34,145 nucleotides of DNA from an uncultured Verrucomicrobia subdivision 3 bacterium. Its GTDB lineage: Bacteria > Verrucomicrobiota > Verrucomicrobiia > Limisphaerales > UBA11358. Location: assembly GCA_903822015.1 (NCBI GenBank), contig CAIJNQ010000272.1, forward strand, positions 1 to 34,145, read 5' to 3'. Made by a program: the position numbers and the translations under genes. Under the pieces are notes generated by a model that did no database searches, had not been told where the DNA came from, and worked only from the letters and a program-made list of their open reading frames with translations. Positions 9,819-17,429 of this stretch are shown in pieces; position 1 is the first letter of the stretch; each line of letters opens with the position of its first letter.

Positions 9819-9961
9819 TTCTAAAGTTCGCTATAGCCATGGATAAAGATGATCAAACGCGGCCATGGCAGCCGTGCCATTAAAGGTTGGATTACCGAAG
9901 AATCGTTTGGAAAATCGGCCGGCTAAAAGATGGAATCCACCGGTTTAGCCTTGATTTTTTC

Positions 9962-9977
9962 TGGCACATGAATTGCG
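9962..9977 (+). promoter_or_regulatory. Sigma-54 (-24/-12)-like motif
   Basis: TGGCAC-ATGAA-TTGCG matches the RpoN promoter core TGGCAC-N5-TTGC exactly. The inferred transcription start (about 12 bases after the -12 element, near 9988) falls only about 2 bases before the ATG of the small ORF at 9990, so that transcript would be practically leaderless. A chance match is possible; no rpoN or enhancer-binding protein gene is in the window. Confidence 0.35.
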
Positions 9978-9989
9978 ACCTTTGGCGGC

Positions 9990-10211
9990 ATGGCTAAGAA
10001 AGTAAACGCACTGAAGCTCGTGCTGGAATCCCGGGGACAGGCTGAACTCACCAATCGGCTGCCCGCGAAGATTTCTCCCGCGCTATATCTGATGCAGCTG
10101 CGGTTGCCGAAGGTAAAGATTTCCCCGATGAAAAGAAAAGTGCCGGTGATCGTCGATGCCGAGACCCGCGCCCAGATTGAGCACCCGGTGAAGATTAGAC
10201 ACGTTGACTAG
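9990..10211 (+). CDS. Small hypothetical protein (73 aa)
   Basis: I do not recognise a named family. The product (MAKKVNALKLVLESRGQAEL..) is basic, has a SPALYLMQLRLP segment and ends EHPVKIRHVD; it has no signal peptide and no obvious DNA-binding motif. Codons have the GC-rich third positions of the neighbouring genes, which supports real coding. After its TAG (10209-10211) the same frame stays open to 10379 and reads FLDSGGKEIEHGFLIPLKAVE.., which looks protein-like, so this may be the front half of a longer gene broken by a nonsense codon. It converges on the DUF4230 gene, 79 bases away. No Shine-Dalgarno site is seen; a sigma-54-like motif lies directly upstream. Confidence 0.5.
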   Translation: MAKKVNALKLVLESRGQAELTNRLPAKISPALYLMQLRLPKVKISPMKRKVPVIVDAETRAQIEHPVKIRHVD

Positions 10212-10290
10212 TTTCTGGACAGTGGCGGCAAAGAAATTGAGCATGGATTTTTGATCCCGTTGAAGGCGGTGGAGACACAGATTGTGGGTA

Positions 10291-10941
10291 TCAGTCCTTT
10301 GGCACTTCCAAGAGAACCGGAATACCGCCAGTCGCATTTTGACCCGGAAATTCCACGCGCTCAAATCCAGCACTCTTGAAAAACATAACCAGCTGCCATT
10401 CTGCGCGCTGTGTCGCCTCATTCAGAATCCCATCCGTTCGGGCCGCGCGCTTGACGTCATCCACGGCCATTTGCCTTGCCGCCTGCTCGAGATCCTTGTC
10501 GAAACTCCTTAAAAAGCCCTGTTTCCAGTCTATCACCCGAGTCAGGTTGTCATCGAGATAGGCGTCCATGATCTGCGCCGGGGGGAGGGTGATACGGATG
10601 CTTTTACCGGAGACTGAAATCGCCTCAGGCGCCAGATGTTTCAGGTCAATACCCGCCTTCACCACGCCGTGGGCGAGCAGCAATATGCGGTTATCGCCCT
10701 GCACCAGCTGGCCGAGGGTGCTGGTCGGTGGCGCGTCGAGAATGACCACTTTTTCGATGACGTATTTGACGGTGACGAGATCGGCGAGCGATTGCACCTG
10801 GCGGATGACCGCCGAGGTGTTTTCCTCGCGGGGCAGGGTATGCTGATGCCGTTGGGATAATTTGAAGCCAAGCCAGCCACCGGCGCCGAGGAGAAACGCC
10901 GCCAGGACCGTGATCGAGAAAATCCGTTCCAACCGCCGCAT
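10291..10941 (-). CDS. DUF4230 membrane-anchored protein
   Basis: A 216-residue protein with an N-terminal membrane segment (about residues 9-28, ITVLAAFLLGAGGWLGFKL) and an extracytoplasmic DUF4230 domain. The family pattern is visible as VRQVQSLADLVTVKYVIEKV-like text (here VIRQVQSLADLVTVKY), LLLAHGVVKAGIDL, the I.LPP.QI.DAYLDD segment and a C-terminal amphipathic region. The molecular function of DUF4230 is unknown. It lies 73 bases downstream of the CNB gene on the same strand and probably shares its transcript. The sequence before its ATG (CTTTCCCGCC) has no Shine-Dalgarno site and forms the distal arm of a perfect 12-bp inverted repeat whose other arm overlaps the CNB stop codon, suggesting translational coupling. 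Confidence 0.85.
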   Translation of the reverse strand: MRRLERIFSITVLAAFLLGAGGWLGFKLSQRHQHTLPREENTSAVIRQVQSLADLVTVKYVIEKVVILDAPPTSTLGQLVQGDNRILLLAHGVVKAGIDLKHLAPEAISVSGKSIRITLPPAQIMDAYLDDNLTRVIDWKQGFLRSFDKDLEQAARQMAVDDVKRAARTDGILNEATQRAEWQLVMFFKSAGFERVEFPGQNATGGIPVLLEVPKD

Positions 10942-10947
10942 GGCGGG

Positions 10948-11021
10948 AAAGTAAATCGCGAGGGGCAGGAAGCAAGCCGCAATTGGCGATCCGCGGGCAA
11001 CGGGCCCGGGCGATTTACTTT
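10948..11021 (-). promoter_or_regulatory. Intercistronic perfect inverted repeat (12 bp arms)
   Basis: AAAGTAAATCGC at 10948-10959 is exactly complementary to GCGATTTACTTT at 11010-11021, with a 50-base GC-rich spacer. In the minus-strand mRNA the first arm contains the TAA stop of the CNB gene and the second arm ends 6 bases before the ATG of the DUF4230 gene. A ribosome finishing the first gene would disrupt the stem and expose the second start, which lacks a Shine-Dalgarno site. The repeat is seen; coupling is inferred. There is no U tract, so a terminator is unlikely. Confidence 0.55.
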
Positions 11022-11470
11022 TTCGACGGCTGCAATGATTGCCGGCGCGTGGCTTGCAGCCGCTCGATCACCACTTTCGTCACGCGTTTCATCCATTCGT
11101 AACCCAGCGCGTGGTCGCTTTCGCAGAGCTCGCGGAGCGTGGTGGCAAAAAAGATAATCGCCCTGGTGGGTTTCACCGCGCGGGCATCAAAACTCCATTG
11201 GTAAGGCGGAAACAGCCACGACCAGCCGAGTACGTCGCCGGCGTGGATGGTCTGAACGAGCTGCCCGGCTTTTTTTCCGGCGGCCGATTCCAGCGCGACT
11301 TCGCCCTCGAGGATGATGTAAAAACGGTTGGCGGCGAGACCCTCGTTAAAAATCATCTTGCCCGCGGGGAAGGCGACCTCCATGGCGTTGTCGGCCAACA
11401 CCTCGAGCTGTGGCCGGGACAAGCCTTTGAGAAACGGTTGCGCGGCCAGAAGAGCGGTGTCGATTTTCAT
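11015..11470 (-). CDS. Cyclic nucleotide-binding-fold (CNB) protein without DNA-binding domain
   Basis: A 151-residue soluble protein made of one Crp/cNMP-binding beta-roll (about 10-125) and a C-terminal helix; no helix-turn-helix follows, so it is not a Crp-type repressor or activator. Visible landmarks are FLKGLSRPQLEVLADNA, PAGKMIFNEGLAANRFYIILEGEVAL and GDVLGWSWLFPPYQWSFDARAV. In the phosphate-binding cassette, the Glu and the Arg-Ala-Ala of classical cAMP binders are not evident (GDVLGWSWLFPP.. instead), so the ligand is uncertain. The track starts at a TTG (11488); I prefer the ATG at 11470, which has an AAAGG site 8 bases upstream. Divergent from hemB and upstream of the DUF4230 gene. 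Confidence 0.82.
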   Translation of the reverse strand: MKIDTALLAAQPFLKGLSRPQLEVLADNAMEVAFPAGKMIFNEGLAANRFYIILEGEVALESAAGKKAGQLVQTIHAGDVLGWSWLFPPYQWSFDARAVKPTRAIIFFATTLRELCESDHALGYEWMKRVTKVVIERLQATRRQSLQPSKK

Positions 11471-11658
11471 AATTTTGCCTTTCGCCAATGGCTGCAGATT
11501 ATTGTTTCAGCCGCTCATAACTTATCGGCGCCGCCCAAAATGACTCTCCTTGGTTTGCGGTATTTCAAACATATTTTGGCCTCCGCGCCGGCGACTTTGC
11601 CGCCCGGAGGAAAAACTTTCCGCTTTTACGGGCGCCCGGCAAAACCTAGAATGCGCCC

Positions 11659-12666
11659 ATGAATTTGCCCGGATTTCCCATTGCCCGCCCGCGGCGGCTG
11701 CGGACCTCGCCCGCGCTGCGCCGCCTCGTAGCGGAAACCTCGCTGGATATTTCGCAACTGGTACTGCCGCTCTTCGCCCGCGGCGGCCGGAAGCTGCGCC
11801 GGCCGGTCGACGCCATGCCGGGCGTGTTTCAATTGTCGCCGGATGAAATTGTGCGCGAGGCGTCGGCCGCCCATGCGCTGGGCGTGCCGGCGGTATTGCT
11901 GTTCGGCATACCCGATAAAAAAGATGCCCGAGCCACCGGCGCCTACGCCCGGAACGGCATCGTGCAGCAAACGGTGCGGCTGCTGAAAAAGGAATTGCCG
12001 TCGCTGCTGGTCATCACGGATGTCTGCCTGTGCGAATACATGAGTCACGGCCATTGCGGCCTCATCCACGGCGGCAACGGCAAGGTGCCGGGGTCAGGCA
12101 AAATCCTGAATGACCCCACGCTGAAACTGCTGGCGAACACGGCGGCGAGCCACGCGGCGGCGGGCGCAGACATCGTCGCGCCGAGTGACATGATGGACGG
12201 CCGCGTGGCCGCGATCCGGGCGGCGCTGGACCGGGAAGGCTTTCCCGACACGCCGATCATGAGCTATGCCGCGAAATTCGCGTCGGCGTTTTACGGCCCG
12301 TTCCGCGAAGTGGCGGAGTCCGCACCTTCGTTCGGTGACCGGCGCAGTTATCAGATGGATGCCGCGAACGCCAACGAGGCCCTGCGCGAAGTGGCCCTGG
12401 ACATTCAGGAAGGCGCGGACATTGTGATGGTCAAGCCGGCGCTGGCATATCTGGACATCATCCAGCGGGTGAAAGCGGAATTCGGCTTGCCCACCGCGGC
12501 CTACGCCGTAAGCGGCGAACATGCCATGATCAAGGCGGCGGCGGCGAACGGCTGGATAGACGAGCGGTGCGTGACCCTGGAAAGTTTGCTGGCGATGCGC
12601 CGGGCGGGCGCGGATATTTTGATCACGTACGCGGCGGTGGACGCCGCCAGGTGGCTGAAGGAATAG
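11659..12666 (+). CDS. hemB: Delta-aminolevulinic acid dehydratase (porphobilinogen synthase)
   Basis: Condenses two 5-aminolevulinate molecules to porphobilinogen in tetrapyrrole (heme, siroheme, B12) synthesis in the cytoplasm. At 335 residues it has the family's usual length. The two Schiff-base lysines are visible in SYAAKFASAFYGPFR (about Lys206) and VMVKPALAYLDII (about Lys259). The metal site cysteines are in DVCLCEYMSHGHCG, which points to a zinc-type enzyme rather than the Mg/Asp-rich type. IVAPSDMMDGRVAAIR and RRSYQMDAANANEAL are also typical. No Shine-Dalgarno site precedes the ATG. Divergent from the CNB gene; the gap to the next gene (12667-12824) is GC-rich with no gene and no U-tract terminator seen. 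Confidence 0.96.
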   Translation: MNLPGFPIARPRRLRTSPALRRLVAETSLDISQLVLPLFARGGRKLRRPVDAMPGVFQLSPDEIVREASAAHALGVPAVLLFGIPDKKDARATGAYARNGIVQQTVRLLKKELPSLLVITDVCLCEYMSHGHCGLIHGGNGKVPGSGKILNDPTLKLLANTAASHAAAGADIVAPSDMMDGRVAAIRAALDREGFPDTPIMSYAAKFASAFYGPFREVAESAPSFGDRRSYQMDAANANEALREVALDIQEGADIVMVKPALAYLDIIQRVKAEFGLPTAAYAVSGEHAMIKAAAANGWIDERCVTLESLLAMRRAGADILITYAAVDAARWLKE

Positions 12667-12824
12667 CGCGGCCGGGTGGGAATGCCCGCCGGCGCCGACC
12701 CGGGGCGTCCCGGCGCGACGGAGAATCGCCCCGACGGCCGGCCTCACGGATTTAGTCGAAGCGCGCGTGTTTTGCGTTTGCCATGTCCCCGCCCGCAAGT
12801 TAGGCTAGGTGTTCATTTTTCACT

Positions 12825-14480
12825 ATGATTGGAACAATTCGCAAACATTCCGGCTGGCTTTGGGCGGTGATCATCACGCTCACGGTAATTTCTTTTATCT
12901 GGTGGGGCGCGTCGCCGGCTCAACGCGGCGGCGGCGGGCGCACCACCGGTGATTTCGGCTCCATCAACGGAAAAAAGGTCACCCAGCAGCAATATCTGGA
13001 GGCGCTCAACGAATTCAAATTGTTCTATCTGTTCCATTACGGCACCTGGCCGGACAAGAAAAGCAACGTCTCGCAGACGGACATGGAACGCGAAGCCTAC
13101 ATCCGGCTGCTGCTGGTGCAAAAGGCGTCCGAGCTCGGCATCCATGTGGGGGTGGACGCGGCGGCGGCGGCGGCGAACCAGATGCTGCGCTCGCTCGGCC
13201 GGAACGGCCAGACCGTCACGGTGGAAGAATTTGCGAAACAGATTTTGCTGCCGGAGGGATTGACGGTGACGGATTTTGAAAATTTCACCCGCCACGACGT
13301 CGCGATCCAGCAGCTGGTACAGGCCATCGGTTCGTCCGGGGCGCTGCTCACGCCGCAGGATGCCGCCAGCATTTACCGGCGCGAACACCAGGAACTGTCG
13401 GCGCAGGCCGTTTTCTTTTCGGCCCGGAATTATCTTCCGTCGGTCAAAGTAACGCCGCAGGCGGTCGGACAATTTTACACCAATTACCTGGCGGAATACC
13501 GTTTGCCTGACCGGGTGCAGGTCAGTTATGTCGCGTTCAACCTGGGGGATTACGTCGCGCAAGCGAAGGCGGAATGGGCGAAGACCAATTTTGAGGCGCA
13601 GATTGACGCGATTTATCTCCAGAACGGTCCGCAGGCGTTTCCCGACGCCAAGACGCCCGAGGCGGCCAAGGCCAAAATCCGCGACCTGATGATCCGCCAG
13701 CGGGCACTGGTTGACGCCCGCGGCCAGGCCAACGAATTTGCCAGCGCGGTCTTCAATCTCTCACCGGCCAGCGCGAACAATCTCGCGACGGTGGCGAAGC
13801 AAAAAGGATTGACCGTGCAAACGACGGCGCCGTTCGATGCCGAAGCCGGCCCGCAGGAATTTGCCGCGCCCGAAGGTTTCACCAAGACCGCGTTCGGGCT
13901 GACGCCGGATGAGCCGTTTGCCAATCCGATCGCCAGCACCAACGCCATTTACGTCATGGCGCTGGCCCGGCAGCTGCCGAGCGAAATCCCGTCGTTTGCG
14001 GATATCCGCGCCCGGGTGACGCAGGATTTCCAGCTGCAGCAGGCCACGGTGCTGGCGCGCGAAGCCGGCACGAATTTCTTTGTCAAGCTTTCCGTCAGCC
14101 TGGCACTCGGAAAAAGTTTTGCGACCATCTGTGTTGCGGACGGCCTGCAACCGCAGGTACTGCCGCCTTTTTCAATCAGCACCCGCGAGCTGCCGGCCCT
14201 TGCCGGACATGCCGAATTGAACCAGATCAAGCAGGCGGCGTTCACCACCCAGGCCGGACATGCCAGTAATTTCCAGGAAACCGAAGACGGCGGGTTTGTG
14301 CTTTTCGTCCAATCGCAACTGCCCGTGGACCAGTCCGTCATGAACGCCGAACTGCCGCAGTTCACTGAAACGCTGCGCCGGTCGCGCGAAAATGCGGCGT
14401 TCAACGAATGGCTCCAGACGGAAGCCACCCGCGCCCTCCGCGACACGCCGGTGGTGCGCCGGATGGCGGGAGGCCAGTAA
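12825..14480 (+). CDS. PpiD/SurA-like membrane-anchored periplasmic chaperone
   Basis: A 551-residue protein with a short cytoplasmic N-terminus, one membrane segment (residues 9-29, SGWLWAVIITLTVISFIWWGA) and a long extracytoplasmic part. The FGSINGKKVTQQQYLEAL segment (about 43-60) and the helical region that follows match the SurA/PpiD N-terminal chaperone domain. The TPQDAASIYRREHQELSAQAVFF and VTPQAVGQFYTNYLAEY segments also fit PpiD-like folds. I could not find a clear parvulin active-site signature, so isomerase activity is doubtful. It likely assists folding of exported proteins at the inner membrane. The rluA-like gene starts 5 bases after its stop, so the two probably share an mRNA. 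Confidence 0.82.
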   Translation: MIGTIRKHSGWLWAVIITLTVISFIWWGASPAQRGGGGRTTGDFGSINGKKVTQQQYLEALNEFKLFYLFHYGTWPDKKSNVSQTDMEREAYIRLLLVQKASELGIHVGVDAAAAAANQMLRSLGRNGQTVTVEEFAKQILLPEGLTVTDFENFTRHDVAIQQLVQAIGSSGALLTPQDAASIYRREHQELSAQAVFFSARNYLPSVKVTPQAVGQFYTNYLAEYRLPDRVQVSYVAFNLGDYVAQAKAEWAKTNFEAQIDAIYLQNGPQAFPDAKTPEAAKAKIRDLMIRQRALVDARGQANEFASAVFNLSPASANNLATVAKQKGLTVQTTAPFDAEAGPQEFAAPEGFTKTAFGLTPDEPFANPIASTNAIYVMALARQLPSEIPSFADIRARVTQDFQLQQATVLAREAGTNFFVKLSVSLALGKSFATICVADGLQPQVLPPFSISTRELPALAGHAELNQIKQAAFTTQAGHASNFQETEDGGFVLFVQSQLPVDQSVMNAELPQFTETLRRSRENAAFNEWLQTEATRALRDTPVVRRMAGGQ

Positions 14481-14485
14481 GCGTC

Positions 14486-15295
14486 GTGACCGCGGCCATC
14501 AAGCTCTCGGCTCCTGCGACGCGGGAGTTCTGGGAAATCCCCGTCCTGTTCGAGGACGAACACTGGCTCGCCCTGGACAAGCCGGCGCGATTGCCGACCG
14601 CACCGGACGCCGACAACCCGGGACGGCCGAGCCTGATGAAACTGCTGCACACCGCCATCGCCGACAAAAAACCGTGGGCGGCGGAACGGGGTCTGGAATA
14701 TCTCAACAACGCAAACCAGCCCGACGACGACGCCAGCGGCGTGATTCTCCTGGCCAAAACCAAACCGGCGTTCGTCGACCTGGCCAACCGGTTCAGTTCG
14801 GAGAAGGCCCGGCTGAAATACGTCGCGCTCGTGCACGGCGAACCGCAGGAAAACCAGTTTGAAGTGAACGCCAAGCTGTCGCCGCACCCGGTCAAACCCG
14901 GGGTGATGCGCGTCGACCCGCAGGGCGGCAAGCAGGCGACGACCCGGTTCGAACTGCTGGAAGTTTTTCCACGCCACGGCTATGCGCTCCTGAAAGGTGA
15001 ACCCCTGCAGGAGCGGGCGCACCAAGTGCGGGTCCACGCCAGCCATGTCGGCTTGAAGATCGTGGGCGATGAAGTTTACGGCGGCAAGCCGCTCTGGCTA
15101 TCGCGCTTGAAGAAGGATTACCGGCTCAAGCCGGGCCGGGAGGAGCGGCCGCTGCTGGCGCGGGCCTCGCTACACCTGGAGGAGCTGACCCTGCCGCACC
15201 CGGTCACGAATGAAAGCGTGACCATCAAAAGCGAATGGCCGAAGGATTTGAAAGTCGCCCTGAAGTATCTGCGCCTGTATTCGGCGGCAGGTTAA
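14486..15295 (+). CDS. RluA-family pseudouridine synthase with altered motif II
   Basis: A 269-residue protein resembling RNA pseudouridine synthases of the RluA group. VLFEDEHWLALDKPARLPT (motif I region), the LKYVALVHG motif, TTRFELLEVF and QERAHQVRVHASHVGLKIVGDEVYGG are family landmarks. The usual H-R-L-D-x-x-T-S-G active-site loop is replaced by N-Q-P-D-D-D-A-S-G: the catalytic Asp is retained but the conserved Arg and Leu are gone, and T becomes A. No S4 RNA-binding domain is present. The track start (14408) lies inside the preceding gene; the GTG at 14486, preceded by GGGAGG, is a better start. Either a divergent enzyme with a new substrate or a non-catalytic relative. Confidence 0.8.
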   Translation: MTAAIKLSAPATREFWEIPVLFEDEHWLALDKPARLPTAPDADNPGRPSLMKLLHTAIADKKPWAAERGLEYLNNANQPDDDASGVILLAKTKPAFVDLANRFSSEKARLKYVALVHGEPQENQFEVNAKLSPHPVKPGVMRVDPQGGKQATTRFELLEVFPRHGYALLKGEPLQERAHQVRVHASHVGLKIVGDEVYGGKPLWLSRLKKDYRLKPGREERPLLARASLHLEELTLPHPVTNESVTIKSEWPKDLKVALKYLRLYSAAG

Positions 15296-15335
15296 AAGTT
15301 GCACGTGGCAAGCGATAAAACCTGCCGCGCAACGT

Positions 15336-16235
15336 TTACCCTGCAACACACCAATTGAGAATCGCCTTCTGGACGTGCAGCCGATTTTCGGCCTGCGTGA
15401 AAATCGTGCCGGCGTGCGCCTCGAAGGTCTCCGCGTCAATCTCCTTGCCGCGATACGCCGGCAGGCAGTGCATCACCAAGGCGCCCGGCTTGGCGAGCTG
15501 CACGAGGCCGGTGTTAATTTGATAGCCGCACAAAACTTTGAGGCGTTCGGCGGCCTCGGCTTCCCGGCCCATGGAGACCCAGACGTCGGTGTAAAGCAGA
15601 TCCGCACCGCTCGCGGCGGCGCGCAAATCTTCCGTGCAAATAATATTTCCGCCGGCGCGTTTTAAAATTTCCGGGGCAGGCTGAAACGCCCGCGGGGCGG
15701 CGATGCGCAGCTCAAAGCCCAGTTTTGCCGCCGCAAAGATCCAGGACACGGGCATGTTGCAGGCCCCGTCGCCGATAAAGGTGACGACCCGGCCGGCGAT
15801 CGGGCCGCATTTTTCTTCGAAGGTAAAAATGTCCGCCAGCACCTGGCAGGGATGCTCATCATCCGTGAGCGCGTTGATGGTGGGGATTTTTGAAAACGCC
15901 GCGAACTCCTCGACATCGTTTTGCGCGAAGGTGCGGATGACCGCGCCATGCACCATCCGGCCCAGGACGCGCGCGGTGTCCCGGATCGGCTCGCCGCGGC
16001 CCAACTGGATGTCGTTGGCGCTCAAAAAGAGCGACTCACCGCCCAGTTCACGGATGCCGACCTCGAAGGAAACCCGGGTGCGCGTTGACGATTTCGAGAA
16101 CATCAGGGCCCAGGTCTGGCCGGCGAGCGGCTGATTTGCATGGGCGGCCCTCTCCTTTTTGAAAACGGACGAGTCCCGCAAAATATGCGCAAAGTCCGCG
16201 CGCGGCAGTTTTTCCAAAGACAACAAATTTTTCAT
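15336..16235 (-). CDS. argF: Ornithine carbamoyltransferase
   Basis: Transfers carbamoyl from carbamoyl phosphate to ornithine, giving citrulline in arginine synthesis. Carbamoyl-phosphate motif SKSSTRTRVSFEVG, HPCQVLADIFTFEE, DVWVSMGRE (ornithine loop) and HCLPAYRGKEID are all present, so this is a standard OTC rather than an acetylornithine form. The track extends upstream to 16460 with a low-quality, non-homologous prefix that overlaps the glycosylase gene; the ATG at 16235 (MKNLLSLEKLPRADF) gives 299 residues, the normal length. Last gene of the argB-argD-lipoprotein-glycosylase-argF run, 64 bases after the glycosylase stop. Convergent with the RluA-like gene, with about 40 bases between them. 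Confidence 0.95.
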   Translation of the reverse strand: MKNLLSLEKLPRADFAHILRDSSVFKKERAAHANQPLAGQTWALMFSKSSTRTRVSFEVGIRELGGESLFLSANDIQLGRGEPIRDTARVLGRMVHGAVIRTFAQNDVEEFAAFSKIPTINALTDDEHPCQVLADIFTFEEKCGPIAGRVVTFIGDGACNMPVSWIFAAAKLGFELRIAAPRAFQPAPEILKRAGGNIICTEDLRAAASGADLLYTDVWVSMGREAEAAERLKVLCGYQINTGLVQLAKPGALVMHCLPAYRGKEIDAETFEAHAGTIFTQAENRLHVQKAILNWCVAG

Positions 16236-16299
16236 GGCTCTACAGATTTTGGGGGATTTCCAACCAAAGAAAATTTTATACCGCAAAGAAAACGCGCCG

Positions 16300-16923
16300 T
16301 CACTTCTTTTTCTTGGCTGCGTCGGCCGCGCGCCAGAGGTACCAGGCCGCGGTGGTGGCATGCGGGCGCCAGCGCTTGCCGAACCGGATGAGAGCTTTGG
16401 GTTTGGGCATTTCCCGTTTTTTATAAGCGATCCGAAACCCGTTGCGCACCCCGAAATCATCCACCGGCAGAACGTCCCGGCGGCCGAGTTGAAAGATCAG
16501 CAGCATCTCGACGGTCCAGCGGCCGACGCCGCGCGCAGCGGTCAGGCGATCGATGATTTCCTCGTCGCCCAATTTTTCAATCTGCCGGGAGGAGGGGATG
16601 GTGCCGTCGAGGGTTTTCGCCGCGATGTCGCGCAGGGCCGCGATCTTGGCGAAGGAAAAGCCGCAGGCGCGAAGCTGGAGATCGGTGACGGCCGCCAGAT
16701 CCGCGGGCTTGGGAAACCGGCGCCCGGGAAAAAGCCGTTGGAACCGGCCGAGAATGTTTTCCGCCGCGGCGGCATGGAGCTGCTGGTGCGCGACCGCCTC
16801 CACGAGCGATTGAAACGGCGAACGCCATGGTTCAGGCTTGAGCCGGCAGGGCCCGGTCTGGCGGATGAGCCGGCGCATCACGGGGTCGACGCCGGACAGA
16901 TGTTTGAGCGCAGCGGAGGTCAT
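16300..16923 (-). CDS. DNA-3-methyladenine glycosylase, AlkA/HhH-GPD type
   Basis: Base-excision-repair glycosylase that removes alkylated purines. The 207-residue protein has SLVEAVAHQQLHAAAAENILGRF, the helix-hairpin-helix LTAARGVGRWTVEMLLIFQLG, and the catalytic-Asp segment DVLPVDDFGVRNG. It ends in a lysine-rich tail after RPHATTAAWYLWRA. There is no 4Fe-4S cysteine cluster, so it is not a Nth/MutY member. It lacks the extra N-terminal domain of E. coli AlkA and matches the short form. It sits inside the arginine gene run, 19 bases after the lipoprotein gene, probably by co-transcription and not functional linkage. Confidence 0.9.
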   Translation of the reverse strand: MTSAALKHLSGVDPVMRRLIRQTGPCRLKPEPWRSPFQSLVEAVAHQQLHAAAAENILGRFQRLFPGRRFPKPADLAAVTDLQLRACGFSFAKIAALRDIAAKTLDGTIPSSRQIEKLGDEEIIDRLTAARGVGRWTVEMLLIFQLGRRDVLPVDDFGVRNGFRIAYKKREMPKPKALIRFGKRWRPHATTAAWYLWRAADAAKKKK

Positions 16924-16942
16924 GCGAGGAAGGATGGGGTGA

Positions 16943-17422
16943 TTACGGCGGGACCACGTCCGGGGGCGAATCCAACCGGGCCTTCACCTGGTCAAGAATC
17001 TTTTTACATTCGGAACGGTATGAAACCGAGAGCGGCTTTTCCTCCTCCATGCTGGCCTCATGGCGGTCCACCACCGCATATGCATTGCCCGCGAGGATGA
17101 ACCGGCCATCGCCCGCGGAGGTAATATTGAGCCGCATCCGGATCCAAACCGGATTGGACGACCAGCCGCCGTAAGCCAGCTTATCCCAGCCGGTGCCCCG
17201 TTTTTCAAACGTCAACGGGTTGACCTGCTGGTATTCATCGGCCAAAAACACGCCGGCCGCCGCCTGCTGGATTTCAGCCTCGGTACGGCCGGAAATGGTG
17301 ACGGACGCCAATTCGCCGGAATCCGCCTGGTCGGTCGTCCGGCAACCGGCCAGGCAAACGAGGCCAGCGAGCAGCGTCCAGGCCAATGACCGGAAGAGTT
17401 TGGGGGGCAAAAGATATATCAT
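16943..17422 (-). CDS. Small lipoprotein of unknown function
   Basis: A 159-residue protein with a lipoprotein signal: MIYLLPPKLFRSLAWTLLAG followed by the lipobox LAGC (Cys about 26). The mature part contains a RTEAEIQQAAAGVFLADEYQ helix, a FEKRGTGWDKLAYGGW segment and a short beta-rich region (IRMRLNITSAGDGRFILAGNAYAVVDR). No named domain was recognised. The track start at 17458 would overlap argD; the ATG at 17422, 7 bases after the argD stop, gives a proper signal peptide. It lies between argD and the glycosylase gene on the same strand. Confidence 0.75.
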   Translation of the reverse strand: MIYLLPPKLFRSLAWTLLAGLVCLAGCRTTDQADSGELASVTISGRTEAEIQQAAAGVFLADEYQQVNPLTFEKRGTGWDKLAYGGWSSNPVWIRMRLNITSAGDGRFILAGNAYAVVDRHEASMEEEKPLSVSYRSECKKILDQVKARLDSPPDVVPP

Positions 17423-17429
17423 GACCGGG

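Noticed and set aside
10083-10421. 112-aa minus-strand ORF between the small ORF and DUF4230
   Set aside because: It overlaps the 3' end of the DUF4230 gene in a different frame of the same strand, and its translation shows no domain; the plus-strand ORF has better codon use.
12667-12824. GC-rich inverted segments after hemB as a terminator
   Set aside because: No clean stem with a T tract can be drawn, so a terminator is not claimed; nothing else was recognised in this gap.
13949-15046. 365-aa minus-strand ORF under the PpiD-like and RluA-like genes
   Set aside because: It runs antisense to two well-supported genes and its translation has no recognisable family; typical high-GC shadow.
16236-16460. 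N-terminal extension of argF in the ORF track
   Set aside because: It overlaps the glycosylase gene and has no homology to OTC; the ATG at 16235 gives the normal length.
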